Shown here one piece after another: positions 12,331-23,334 of a DNA stretch of 64,000 nucleotides. Source of the stretch: Nicotiana tabacum (lineage: Eukaryota; Streptophyta; Magnoliopsida; Solanales; Solanaceae). The DNA is taken from positions 42,355,348 to 42,419,347 of the forward strand of contig NC_134102.1 in the NCBI RefSeq assembly GCF_000715075.1. The letters are read 5' to 3'. The notes below the pieces were generated by a model. It was not told where the DNA came from and searched no databases. It was given only the letters and a program-made list of their open reading frames with translations. The translations under genes and the position numbers were made by a program. The stretch's first letter is position 1; each line of letters starts with the position of its first letter.

Positions 12331-12957
12331 ATAAGAATTACCCTGCTAGGAACAAAATCTAGAGAACCTCTCCATTCAACCTTTGGCAACCCCAGCATCG
12401 TCAACATCACGATTTTTGCGTGACAGTCCAGAATAGCATGACATAGAGACAACCAATCCATACCCAGGATTTACATCGAAATCAACCATACCAAGTAATA
12501 AGAGATCAGCTTTAGTCTCCAATTTCCCAATAGTCACCACACACGACCGATACACAAGGTCCACAGTAATAATATCGCCCACCGGTGTAGATACACAAAC
12601 AAGTGAAACTAAGGACTCACAGGGCATATCCAAGTAATGAGCAAAATACGATGATACATATGAATAAGTGGAACCAGGGTCAAATAATACAGAAGCCTCC
12701 CTGTGGCACACTGAAATAATACATGTGATCACTGCATCTGGCCTAGCAGGAAAAGCATAGAATCGAGCCTGCCCGCCACCTGATCGGCCTCCCCTTCTTG
12801 GGCGACCCCTAGTTGCCTGACCCCTACCCAGAGCTGGCTGGGCGGGTGATGTAATTGGTGGAGCTGGTGATGTTGGTCGAGAACTCCGCTGTGGAGCTCC
12901 ACTCAATAGCCTAGGACAATCTCTCTTGAAATGACCAATTCTCCGCACTCGAAGCAA
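12331..12957 (-). pseudogene. Element C protease
   Basis: The frame 12957-12376 carries the end of the zinc knuckle (GHFKRDCPRLL), an Arg/Gly-rich spacer, and the retropepsin domain with SVLFDPGSTYSYVSSYFAH. The catalytic motif is D-P-G-S, as in D and F. Then come VCVSTPVGDIITVDLVYRSC and the terminal strand, where the expected G-M-D-W tract after MVDFDV is damaged (VNPGYGLV), indicating a small indel near 12470. The protease would release gag and pol products. Confidence 0.82.
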
Positions 12958-13681
12958 CCCCTTCTCTGACGAAACTGCTGCTCCTAATAACCCGAAGAAT
13001 TACCTGTAGAAGCCTGAGCAGACAAGGCATGATGAGAACTCTGCGCTGGTAGTGCACTGAATGAAGAAGACTGGCATGAGTGTGCACTGTAAGAACCATG
13101 GCTAGCTAATGCACCATGATGAGCTGGACGACCCGCCTGAGCGTGTCTGTAAGAACGGCCCCTACCGTGGTAAAACTGACCCCCTGAAGGAACACCGCTG
13201 AAATCACCAGAACCACGAGGCCTCTTAGCCTCCCTCTCAACCCGCTCCTGGCTACAAACTATCTCAATCTGACGAGCAATGTCGACAACCACGTTGAAAG
13301 TAGCACCAGGCACTCTCTCTCTAGTCGTGAGTAATCGCAGCTAAAAAGTGAGGCCATCTATGAATCTCTTGATCCTTTCCCTGTCTGTGGGAATCAACCA
13401 GATAGCATGACGGGCCAATTCTGAAAATCTCATCTCATATTGTATCACGGGCATATCACACTGATGAAGCTGCTCAAACTGCCTACGCAGGTCCTCTCTG
13501 CAGGACTGAGGCACAAACTTCTCCAGGAATAGACCGGAGAACTGCTGCCAGGTAAGGGGTGTTGCATCGACCGGCCTACACCTCTCGTAAGCCTCCCACT
13601 ATCTGAAGGAATCCCCAGAAAATTGAAAAGTAGTGAATGAGACCCCACTGGTCTCTAGAATACCCACTGTTCGAAGCATCC
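12958..13681 (-). pseudogene. Element C gag, C-terminal part with zinc knuckle
   Basis: Continues gag after removal of D: the region to 13350 translates in patches as TWQQFSGLFLEKFVP and RRQFEQLHQ, typical of the gag domain. The frame 13313-12984 (ATFNVVVDIARQIE then RPRGSGDFSG) is the basic, Gly/Ser/His-rich linker. A CCHC knuckle straddles about 12905-12965 and is split by a one-base shift: one frame has CFECGE, the next has GHFKRDCPR. At least three stops or shifts precede the protease. Confidence 0.8.
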
Positions 13682-16228
13682 TGTTACACCCTATATTTTC
13701 GTACGTAAAAGTGCGTCGTAAGCAAACTAATGTAGGACCAAAAATGAGATAATATTTAAAAGTATATAAAGTAAGTTAATCATGTTACCTCTGAGGTTAC
13801 AAATATTGAAGATCATGAACAACAAGTACAAAGAGGGTTGGACAGTTCAGAAGCTAAAGCAATTAAATAAAACAATGTTTCGTCGAAAGTCGACAAGTTG
13901 GAAATGTTATAACATGTACCTTTGGGGTGAGACTAGGGTGATTAACATGATAAGGATATTATGTTATGATTTATATTAGTTGTATGACATCCGTGTGTTA
14001 TGTTTTGAAGTCAAGCGAGTTGTGGAACAAAAGTCGATGAAAGTCATCACAAGTTACATTCATAAGTTTTACTGAAACTTTGGGTCAAATGTAACTGCGA
14101 TTTTCTCCCAATATACTTAGAGTTATGGGGTGTTCCACCCATCAAATTAAATATCTATGAGTCTATTTTCCAACGCATTAAACTGTTTGTCAATACGACA
14201 TTGGAGTAGAAAGATATAGGCATTTGTGCGATACTGCGCAAGCTGCTAGGTGACAAGTAGGTGTGTCACCTACTTGCTTAAATGAGAGCCCAAAAAAATG
14301 GGCCATTTCGGGTCGTCCAAAGAGGACTTTTAAGGGCCTATTTTTTCATATATTAGACTTAAAATAGAGCATAATAACCAGACATAAGCTCTGCAAAGAA
14401 TCCTCCCAAAAATTTCCCACAAACCCTAATTGATTTTCTCTCCCTTTCAAGTTCTAATTGGAGGTAAAACCTAGAGTTTGAAGAACCAAGATAGGAGCTG
14501 AGTTATCCAACAAATAAGATGAGTTTACTGCTCTCTTTCATCCAGTTTTTCTTCTATAAATTCATGGTAATTCGTTCTATACTTGTGAGAACTCACGGGA
14601 CGGTGATCGGAAGCCGTGAGTTCGAGTTATTCACTTGTAGCGGACTGTTTTGAGGACTGTTTTGTGTTGCTGTTGGGCTGCGTGTTTTACTACTGTTTTG
14701 TGGAGTTTTGGAGGAGGAAGGGGGTGTAGAAACACCATATAAATGTAGGGTGGTTGGCTGGTGGTTCGTCATAACATTTTCGGGTCGTTTGACACTACTA
14801 CAGTGGTCGTTTTGTGTACGAAGAGATTGGGGTGTGTTGGGCTGTTTTGTAGTATTTGATGGTGTATATAGGGCTGGAAAATGATGTATATATGTTGTTA
14901 TTGTTCTGTTCTTATATTGTTGGTGTTATCTTGAATTTGGAGGAAGTAAGGATTATAGGGGAGATGCTGCCCGTTTTAATACAAAATAAGTTTGTCGTTC
15001 GTTGTGCGATAGTTGTACCTTTCATAACTTAACGATAGTATTATTATCGTTCTTGTAGATTAAGGTGCAAAGAGGTGAGTTCAACTTGGTGATTGGAAAG
15101 ATTGTGATAAGGTATGTTAAGGCTAAGCCCTTCCTTCATTTTGGCATGATCTCGTAGCTACATGTGTTAATAATGAGACATAAAGAGAAGTTCGTATTCA
15201 TGAATTTATTCACATTATTCTAGTCTCATAAGTTACAATATTATTCCTTATCGGGACTTCATATTCAGTTTAGTTTTGTCTTTATTCAGTCAAGAGAGCA
15301 GAGGGTCTATATATATATGCAGTATTACACTATTTTCACCACCATCGAGCTATAATCGGTGGGCAGGCCCCTATTGGGCAACCTCTGATCAGATGGTAAG
15401 TTATATATACCGAGCCTACTGTGGCCGAGCGCCTATGAGCGAGCCCAGGATGGCCGAGGTACAGAGCCCAGTATGGCCGAGCACCTATGAGCGAGCCTAC
15501 TACGGCCGAGCAGTTACACGTACCGAGCCTTATAGGGCCGGACATTTATTTTACTTACTATATTGAAGGAGTTTAGTCACTATCAGCAGGTAAGTATATC
15601 TCCAGACCATCTTTGACTCCCAGTTAATTTCAGTTATCATATTATCAGTTCAGTTTTAGATTTCAGTTATTTTATTGCCTTACATACTCAGTACATTATT
15701 TCGTACTGACGTCCCTTTTCTGGGGGCGCTGCATTTCATGCGTGCAGGTTCAGACAGACAGACGGGTAGACCTCCTCAGTAGGTGTTTCCCGAGTTCAGC
15801 CTGATCGATAAGCTCCACATCTTTCGGAGTTGCCAGGTCTAGAGTTTTGTGTACATCTTATGTATATCTGTATATATGTTATGGGTAGGTCGGGGCCCTG
15901 TTCCGATCACAATATATCTATCAGTAGAGGCTTGTAGACATATCCTGTTGGTTAGTGCAGTATGTTGGATTTGTAGGCCTGGTATGTATAATTTGGTGGT
16001 TTGTCAGCTGTAGTAGCTATGACGGCCTTTTCAGCCTAGCTTTATATTGATGTTTAGTTAGCGCTAGTATCTATTCAGTTTTATATTTTGCTTCACAAAT
16101 TGTCTTGCAAGCTGGCCCCATGGCCAAAGTATGACATTATGTGTTCAGAGTCCCTTAGTCGCAATTTGGTACGCCAGGTTAGGTGAGGCACCGGGCGCTT
16201 GTCTCGCTCCTAGGTTTGGGGCGTGACA
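13682..16228 (+). repeat. 5' LTR of element D
   Basis: 2547 bp, TGTTACACCC ... GGCGTGACA. It contains a TATA-like run at 15308-15318 followed by a CCGAGCC/GGCCGAG array. It holds a 65-residue frame (13782-13979), repeated unchanged in the other LTR, which I do not regard as a gene. The LTR is related in blocks to that of element F (AAGTCAAGCGAGTT, CCAACGCATTAAAC). Confidence 0.94.
15304..15540 (+). promoter_or_regulatory. TATA-like run and GGCCGAG array in 5' LTR of D
   Basis: An alternating TA run (15308-15318) is followed about 30-40 bases later by an array of degenerate units containing CCGAGCC, TATGAGCGAGC and TGGCCGAG up to 15540. Its position suggests that the array lies at or just after the transcription start, inferred from TATA spacing. 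Confidence 0.55.
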
Positions 16229-16232
16229 AACT

Positions 16233-16244
16233 TGGTATCAGAGC
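16233..16244 (+). other. Primer binding site of element D
   Basis: TGGTATCAGAGC four bases after the 5' LTR, complementary to initiator tRNA-Met. About 195 bases of leader separate it from gag. Confidence 0.93.
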
Positions 16245-16439
16245 AGTTCTATCCTAGGAAGTCTACAAGCCGTGTCTAGTAGGGTCTTGTTTATAGATGT
16301 GTTGTGCACCACATTATATAAGCAGGGAACTACAGGGCATTTAGGAGTTGGTTACCCTTCTTTGAAATCTAAATCGTGCTACAGAACTGAGTTATAGGAA
16401 ATTTGAATTAAACTTATGTGTTGGTGTTTGCATGCACAG

Positions 16440-17633
16440 ATGACGGTGACTAGGAAGACTACGGCTAGCCAGAGGAGAGATACAGCAGTAGGTGAGGGGA
16501 CCAGCAGGGTACCCCCAGTAGATGGGGCCCAGTCTGAGGCTCAAGGTGAGACCCCTACTCAGCCATTACCGGCTCCTCCACCAATTACGGAGATTCCTAG
16601 GGAAACCGCACATCCAGTTCCCCCTCCACTTCCATCAGATCAGGACTTGAGGAGTGCGGTGCATTTGTTGACACAGTTGGTAGCTACCCAGCAACATGCT
16701 AGGGCATCAGCTAGTGCAGGAACTTCTGAGGGGTCTGGGAGTTCAAGGGTCCGAGAGTTTATTGCTTTGAGTCCCCCAGAGTTCACGGGGACAGATCAGA
16801 GGGAGGACCCGCAGGATTTCATAGATCAGCTTCACAGGATCTTTCGTGTTATGCATGCCATGGAGAAAGAGGCAGTTGAGCTAGCAGCTTTTCGACTCCG
16901 AGATATAGCCATCCTTTGGTATGAGGGATGGGAGAGGTTCAGGGGATGTGATGCACCTCCAGCTATTTGGGAGAATTTTTCAGATGCCTTCCTTGACCAG
17001 TACTTACCACGGGAGATCCGACAGGCTCGAGTCGATCAGTTTCTAGCCCTCAAGCAGGGTAATATGAGTGTTCGAGAGTATAGTCTCCGTTTTGACTCAT
17101 TGGCCAGATATGCACCATCCATAGTTGCTACTATGCGGGACAGGATTCACAGGTTTATAGCAGGGTTAGCCCCAGAGTTAACCGAGGCATGTGCCACCGC
17201 TGCATTGCAGGATAGTATGGATATCTCCCGGATTCAGGCATTCGCCCAGAATATAGAAAGGGGTAGGCATCGGCAGCAGGGTACAGAGAGGGCTGAGCAA
17301 GGGCAACGTAAGAGGATGAGATTTCCCAGGTCTCAGGAGCAATCTCAGGGTAGTTATAGGACCCAGTACTTCGGACGACCACCTAGGCCTCCGCCACCTC
17401 GGTTACAGGATTACAGGTATGACCGATATACTCAGTCAGGACCAGGTGAGAGCTCACGGGCATCGGGTTTGCAGCGACAGTGAGGATCTGCGCAGACATG
17501 GTCATTTCCTCCATGGTGTGACATCTGTGGTAGAGGACACTTGGGCCAATGCCGAGCAGGTTCTGATGCTTGTTATACATGTGGGCGTCCAGGGCATATG
17601 ATGTGAGATTGCCCAAATAGAGATTCGGGGGGA
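16440..17633 (+). pseudogene. Element D gag with zinc knuckles
   Basis: The frame is open from 16416. I prefer the ATG at 16440 (MTVTRKTTASQRRDTA) because it aligns with the start of F gag (MPSTRKQAISKRLDTA). A Pro-rich N-terminus is followed by the capsid-like domain (FTGTDQREDPQDFIDQLHRI, AAFRLRDIAILWYEGWERF, FLDQYLPREIRQARVDQF, MSVREYSLRFDSLARYAP). TGA at 17481-17483 ends the frame. The same frame goes on to two knuckles, CDICGRGHLGQC (shorter than CX2CX4HX4C) and CYTCGRPGH, with a second TGA at 17604-17606 inside the latter. Only these stops break gag. It is in frame with pol, with no shift. Confidence 0.92.
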
Positions 17634-19940
17634 ATGGCACAACCAGCGAGTTCAGCAACAGGATCATCTATGTCCGTGCATCCTTCAGGGCGCGAGTCTC
17701 AGTCTTCGGCTGGTAGAGGTCGGGGCAGAGGTAGAGGTTCCAGTTCAAGTGGTAATCAGAACCGTATCTATGCTTTAGCGGGTCGACAGGACCAGGAGTC
17801 TTCACCAGACGTTGTGACAGGTATATTAACCATTTGCTCTCACGATGCTTATGCTTTGATAGACCCAGGATCTACTTTATCGTATATTACCCCATTTGTC
17901 GCGAGGAAGTTTGGTATAGTGCCTGAAATACTAAGTGATCCTTTTGCGGTATCTACACCGGTCGGAGAATCGATTATTGCTAGACGGGTTTACCGAGGTT
18001 GTACGGTGACAATTTGTAGTCATCAGACCTCAGCTGACCTAGTTGAGCTAGAGATGATGGATTTTGATGCTATCATGGGCATGGACTGGTTGGCAGCTTG
18101 CTATGCCACAGTTGATTGCCGAGCAAAGGCAGCCAGATTTCATTTTCCGGGTGAGCCAGTCCTTGAAAGGGTAGGTAATACACCAACACCCAGAGGTAGG
18201 TTTATTTCCTATCTGAAGGCGAGGAAAATGATCGCAAAAGGGTGCATTTATCATATTGTGCGAGTTAGAGATGCAGATGCTGAGATACCTACACTTCAGT
18301 CTATTCCCGTAGTCAAAGAGTATGCAGATGTGTTTCCAGATGAGCTTCCAGGTATTCCTCCAGAGCGAGAGATTGATTTTAGCATCGATTTGCTTCCAGG
18401 AACTCAACCAATATCCGTCCCTCCGTATAGAATGGAACCTGGCGAATTGAAGGAGTTGAAGGAGCAGTTAAAAGATTTGCTGGAGAAAGGTTACATCAGG
18501 CCCAGTACCTCACCTTGGGGTGCACCAGTACTATTTGTGCGGAAGAAGGACGGCTCGCTGAGGATGTGTATCGATTATAGGCAGTTGAACAAGGTAACTA
18601 TTAAGAATAAGTATCCACTTCCAAGGATCGATGACTTGTTTGATCAGTTGCAGGGGGCTAGATGCTTTTCAAAGATAGATTTGAGGTCGGGGTACCACCA
18701 GGTCAGAGTTCGAGAAAAAGATATTCCGAAGACAGCCTTCAGGACCCGATATGGCCACTTCGAGTTCCTTGTCATGTCCTTCGGGTTGACTAATGCACCC
18801 GCTGTATTTATGGACTTGATGAATAGCCTATTCCGGCCATTTTTAGATCTGTTCGTGATAGTATTTATTGATGATATTCTGGTTTATTCCCGTTCAGAGG
18901 ATGAGCATGCGGACCACCTGCGAGCGGTACTCCAAACCCTCCGTGATCGTAAGTTGTATGCTAAGTTTTCTAAATGTGAGTTCTGGTTGAAGTCTGTAGC
19001 ATTCTTGGGGCATATTGTATCAGATGAAGGGATAAAGGTGGACACTCAGAAGATTGAGGCCGTGAAATCTTGGCCTAGACCTACCACTCCGACAGAGGTT
19101 CGTAGCTTTCTAGGCTTAGCAGGATACTATCAGAGGTTCGTAGAGGGTTTTTCTTCCCTTTCGGCACCATTGATGAAGTTGACACAGAAAGAAACTAAGT
19201 TTCAATGGACAGAGGCTTGTGAGCGGAGTTTCCAAGAGCTTAAGAATAGGTTGACCTCAGCTCCAGTTCTAACACTTCCAGAGGGTCTAGAGGGTTATGC
19301 CGTGTATTGTGATGCATCAGGTGTCGGGTTAGGATGTGTCCTGATGCAACATGGGAAGGTAATTGCGTATGCTTCAAGGCAGTTGAGGAAGCACGAGAGG
19401 AATTATCCGACCCACGACCTCGAGTTAGCTGCGGTTGTCCATGCACTTAAGATATGGCGGCATTATTTATATGGTGTTCATGTTGATTTATTTACTGATC
19501 ATAAAAGCCTACAATATATCTTCAAGCAGAAAGAGTTGAATTTGCGACAGAGGCGATGGCTTGAGTTATTGAAAGATTACGATGTTAACATTCTCTACCA
19601 TCCAGGGAAAGCTAATGTTGTAGCAGATGCCTTAAGTCGCCGATCTATGGGTAGCTTAGCACATGTAGAGCCCAAGAAAAGACAATTAGCTAGAGAGATT
19701 CATCAATTGTCTTCGTTGGGGGTTCGGTTAGTAGATTCTGAGGATGGTGGAGTTGTACTCCAAAGCACTACAAAATCATCCCTCATAGCGGAAGTCAAGG
19801 AAAGGCAGTACGAGGACCCAGAGTTGGTCGAGCTGAGAGAGCGAGTTCCGCAGCAGAAGAAGCCACTGTTAGAGCTAAAGGGAGATGGGGTTCTCAGATA
19901 TAGGGGTCGTTTGTGTGTTCCAGATGTAGCAGGGCTATGA
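17634..19940 (+). pseudogene. Element D protease, reverse transcriptase and RNase H
   Basis: A single 768-residue open stretch in the gag frame. Residues about 85-105 hold the protease motif [20 protein letters not shown] and about 140-150 [16 protein letters not shown] follows (about 225-500): [54 protein letters not shown] and [11 protein letters not shown] at 18861-18890, with both catalytic Asp present. RNase H (about 550-680) has [33 protein letters not shown] and [10 protein letters not shown], with D, E and D intact. It ends at TGA 19938-19940, in frame with the integrase. All enzyme motifs are preserved, so D is a recent insertion. Confidence 0.95.
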
Positions 19941-21254
19941 GACAGGATTATGTCAGAGGCACATTATTCATGGTATTCCATCCATCCTGGGTCGACGAAG
20001 ATGTATCATGATATTAAGGATGTGTACTGGTGGAACGATATGAAGAAGAACATTGCTGAGTTTGTCGCCCAATATACTAGTTGCCAGCAAGTGAAGGTAG
20101 AGCACCAGAAGCCTGGAGGGCTAATGCAGACTATAGAGATCCCGACATGGAAATGGGAGGCGATAAACATGGACTTTATCACGGGTTTACCTCGTTCTAA
20201 TCGTAAGTTCGATTCCATATGGGTGATAGTTGATAGGCTCACAAAATCAGCTCACTTCCTACCGGTCAGATCTACATATACAGTAGAAGATTATGCAAAG
20301 TTATATATTAAGGAGATAGTGCGGCTACACGGAGTACCAGTTTCTATTATATCTGACCGTGGGGCTCAGTTTACAGCACATTTTTGGAGGTCATTTCAGA
20401 GAGGTCTAGGGACTCAGGTGAATCTCAGCACAACTTTTCATCCACAGACTGATGGACAAGCCGAGCGCACAATTCAGACGCTCGAGGATATGTTACGAGT
20501 ATGTGTGTTGGATTTTAAAAGAAGTTGGGATGAACATCTACCTCTTATCGAGTTTGCATATAATAACAGTTACCACTCCAGTATTCAGATGGCTCCGTAC
20601 GAGGCTTTGTATGGGCGTAAGTGCAGATCTCCTATAGGGTGGTTTGATGTTGGGGAATCTGGGTTATATGGGCCAGACCTGGTTCAACAGGCCATAGAGA
20701 AAGTAAAGCTTATCCGGGAGCGACTGTTGACAGCTCAGAGTCGTCAGAAGTCATATTCTGACATGCGGCGACGAGACTTAGAGTTCAGGATTAATGACTG
20801 GGTATTCTTAAAGGTATCACCTATGAAGGGCGTGATGAGGTTTGGCAAGAAAGGCAAGCTTAGCCCACGGTATATTGGGCCTTATAGGATCATTCGGAGA
20901 GTGGGCCAAGTAGCTTATGAGTTAGAGTTGCCCTCAGAATTGGAGTCTGTCCATCCGATTTTTCACGTATCTATGCTACGGAAGTGCATTGGCGATCCTA
21001 CCCGAGTGGTGCCCACGGATGATGTACAGATTACAGAGGACTTGTCATACGAGAAAATTCCAGTTGCCATCCTAGACCGACAAATCCGCAATCTACGAAA
21101 TAAGGAGGTAGCTTCCGTAAAGGTTTTATGGAGGAGCAAGAATGTAGAAGAGATGACGTGGGAATCGGAGGAAGAAATGAAGTCTAAATACCCCCACCTA
21201 TTTCAAACTGAAGATATGGTTCGAGATGGAACGCTACAACATAGCTCTATATAG
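19941..21254 (+). pseudogene. Element D integrase with chromodomain
   Basis: Same frame as the preceding stretch after the TGA. The zinc finger has the two His (HYSWYSIHPGSTKMYHDI) but the CX2C pair reads YTSC, so the first Cys is Tyr. Core: INMDFITGLPRS (Asp), [14 protein letters not shown] (Asp) and [16 protein letters not shown] (Glu), with exactly 35 residues between the last two, as D,D-35-E requires. Then GKLSPRYIGPYRIIRRVG, HPIFHVSMLRKCIGD, and a chromodomain-like tail (EVASVKVLWRSKNVEEMTWE) ending at 21254. The tail marks it as a chromovirus. Confidence 0.93.
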
Positions 21255-21416
21255 GGTAGCAGGTCATCAGGTAAGCTTTTATTTTTTACTTTCAATATTT
21301 ATGATTTACGGCCGGTGAGGCAAATTGCTGCTATTTATAAAGATTGGCCATGTGTGGCATGCATAGTATGTTTTCTGGCTACGTGCAGGTTGGTTTTAAC
21401 CTAGTGTACGAAGGAT

Positions 21417-21439
21417 ACTTTGGAAAAATTTTCCAAAGT
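21417..21439 (+). repeat. Perfect inverted repeat in the 3' region of D
   Basis: ACTTTGGAAAA-A-TTTTCCAAAGT: 11-bp arms around one base, about 11 bases before the AGGA-looped hairpin. I do not see an equivalent in F. Confidence 0.7.
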
Positions 21440-21450
21440 CTCTAAGAGTA

Positions 21451-21485
21451 AACATTCGAGGACGAATGTTCCCAAGGGGGAGTGA
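21451..21485 (+). other. AGGA-looped hairpin and polypurine tract of element D
   Basis: An 8-bp perfect stem AACATTCG / CGAATGTT closes an AGGA loop (21451-21470). It is followed at once by CCCAAGGGGGAGTGA up to the 3' LTR. The purine run would prime plus-strand DNA. The role of the hairpin is unknown. Confidence 0.82.
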
Positions 21486-22214
21486 TGTTACACCCTATAT
21501 TTTCGTACGTAAAAATGCGTCGTAAGCAAACTAATGTAGGACCAAAAATGAGATAATATTTAAAAGTATATAAAGTAAGTTAATCATGTTACCTCTGAGG
21601 TTACAAATATTGAAGATCATGAACAACAAGTACAAAGAGGGTTGGACAGTTCAGAAGCTAAAGCAATTAAATAAAACAATGTTTCGTCGAAAGTCGACAA
21701 GTTGGAAATGTTATAACATGTACCTTTGGGGTGAGACTAGGGTGATTAACATGATAAGGATATTATGTTATGATTTATATTAGTCGTATGACATCCGTGT
21801 GTTATGTTTTGAAGTCAAGCGAGTTGTGGAACAAAAGTCGATGAAAGTCATCACAAGTTACATTCATAAGTTTTACTGAAACTTTGGGTCAAATGTAACT
21901 ACGATTTTCTCCGAATATACTTAGAGTTATGGGCTGTTCCACCCATCAAATTAAATATCTATGAGTCTATTTTCTAACGCATTAAACCGTTTGTCAATAC
22001 GACATTGGAGTAGAAAGATATAGGCATTTGTGCGATACTGCGCAAGCTGCTAGGTGACAAGTAGGTGTGTCACCTACTTGCTTAAATGAGAGCCCAAAAA
22101 AATGGGCCATTTCGGGTCGTCCAAAGAGGACTTTTAAGGGCCTATTTTCTTCATATATTAGACTTAAAATAGAGCATAATAACCAGACATAAGCTCTGCA
22201 AAGAATCCTCCCAA

Positions 22215-22248
22215 AAAATTCCAGTTGCCATCCTATACCGACAAATCC
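22215..22248 (+). repeat. Ectopic 34-bp tract copied from pol into the 3' LTR of D
   Basis: Matches 21054-21087 at 33 of 34 positions (one G-to-T). The 5' LTR at about 14408-14452 has unrelated sequence between the same flanks (CCTCCCAAAAA on the left, CTAATTGGAGG on the right). Short A-rich microhomology exists at the left junction. Confidence 0.88.
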
Positions 22249-23097
22249 TAATTGGAGGTAAAACCTAGAGTTTGAAGAACCAAGATAGGAGCTGAGTTAT
22301 CCAGCAAATAAGGTGCGTTTACTGCTCTCTTTCATCTAGTTTTTCTTCTATAAATTCATGGTAGTTCGTTCTATACTTGTGAGAACTCACGGGACGGTGA
22401 TCGGAAGCCGTGAGTTCGAGTTATTCACTTGTAGCGGACTGTTTTGAGGACTGTTTTGTGTTGCTGTTGGGCTGCGTGTTTTACTACTATTTTTTGGAGT
22501 TTTGGAGGAGGAAGGGGGTGTAGAAATACCATATAAATGTAGGGTGGTTGGCTGGTCGTTCGTCATAACAGTTTCGGGTCGTTTGACACTACTACGGTGG
22601 TCGTTTTGTGTATGAAGAGATTGGGGTGTGTTGGGCTATTTTGTAGTATTTGATGGTGTATATAGGGCTGGAAAATGATGTATATATGTTGTCATTATTC
22701 TGTTCTTGTATTGTTGGTGTTATCTTGAATTTGGAGGAAGTAAGGATTATAGGGGAGATGCTGCCCGTTTTAATACAAAATAAGTTTGTTGTTCGTTGTG
22801 CGATAGTTGTACCTTTCGTAACTTAACGATAGTATTATTATCGTTCTTGTAGATTAAGGTGCAAAGAGGTGAGTTCAACTTGGTGATTGGAAAGATTGTG
22901 ATAAGGTATGTTAAGGCTAAGCCCTTCCTTCATTTTGGCATGATCTCGTAGCTACATGTGTTAATAATGAGACATAAAGAGAAGTTCGTATTCATGAATT
23001 TATTCACATTATTCTAGTCTCATAAGTTACAATATTATTCCTTATCGGGACTTCATATTCAGTTTAGTTTTGTCTTTATTCAGTCAAGAGAGCAGAG

Positions 23098-23334
23098 GGT
23101 CTATATATATATGCAGTATTACACTATTTTCACCACCATCAAGCTATAATCGGTGGGCAGGCCCCTATTGGGCAACCTCTGATCAGATGGTAAGTTATAT
23201 ATACCGAGCCTACTATGGCCGAGCGCCTATGAGCGAGCCCAGGATGGCCGAGGTACAGAGCCCAGTATGGCCGAATGCCTATGAGCGAGCCTACTACGGC
23301 CGAGCAGTTACACGTACCGAGCCTTATAGGGCCG
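23098..23334 (+). promoter_or_regulatory. TATA-like run and GGCCGAG array in 3' LTR of D
   Basis: Same layout as in the 5' LTR, with a few substitutions (for example GGCCGAATGCC for GGCCGAGCACC). Confidence 0.55.

Noticed and set aside
13782..13979. 65-residue frame in the D LTR, identical in 21586-21783
   Set aside because: Identity is due to the LTR pair. No family resemblance, and it lies in U3-like sequence.
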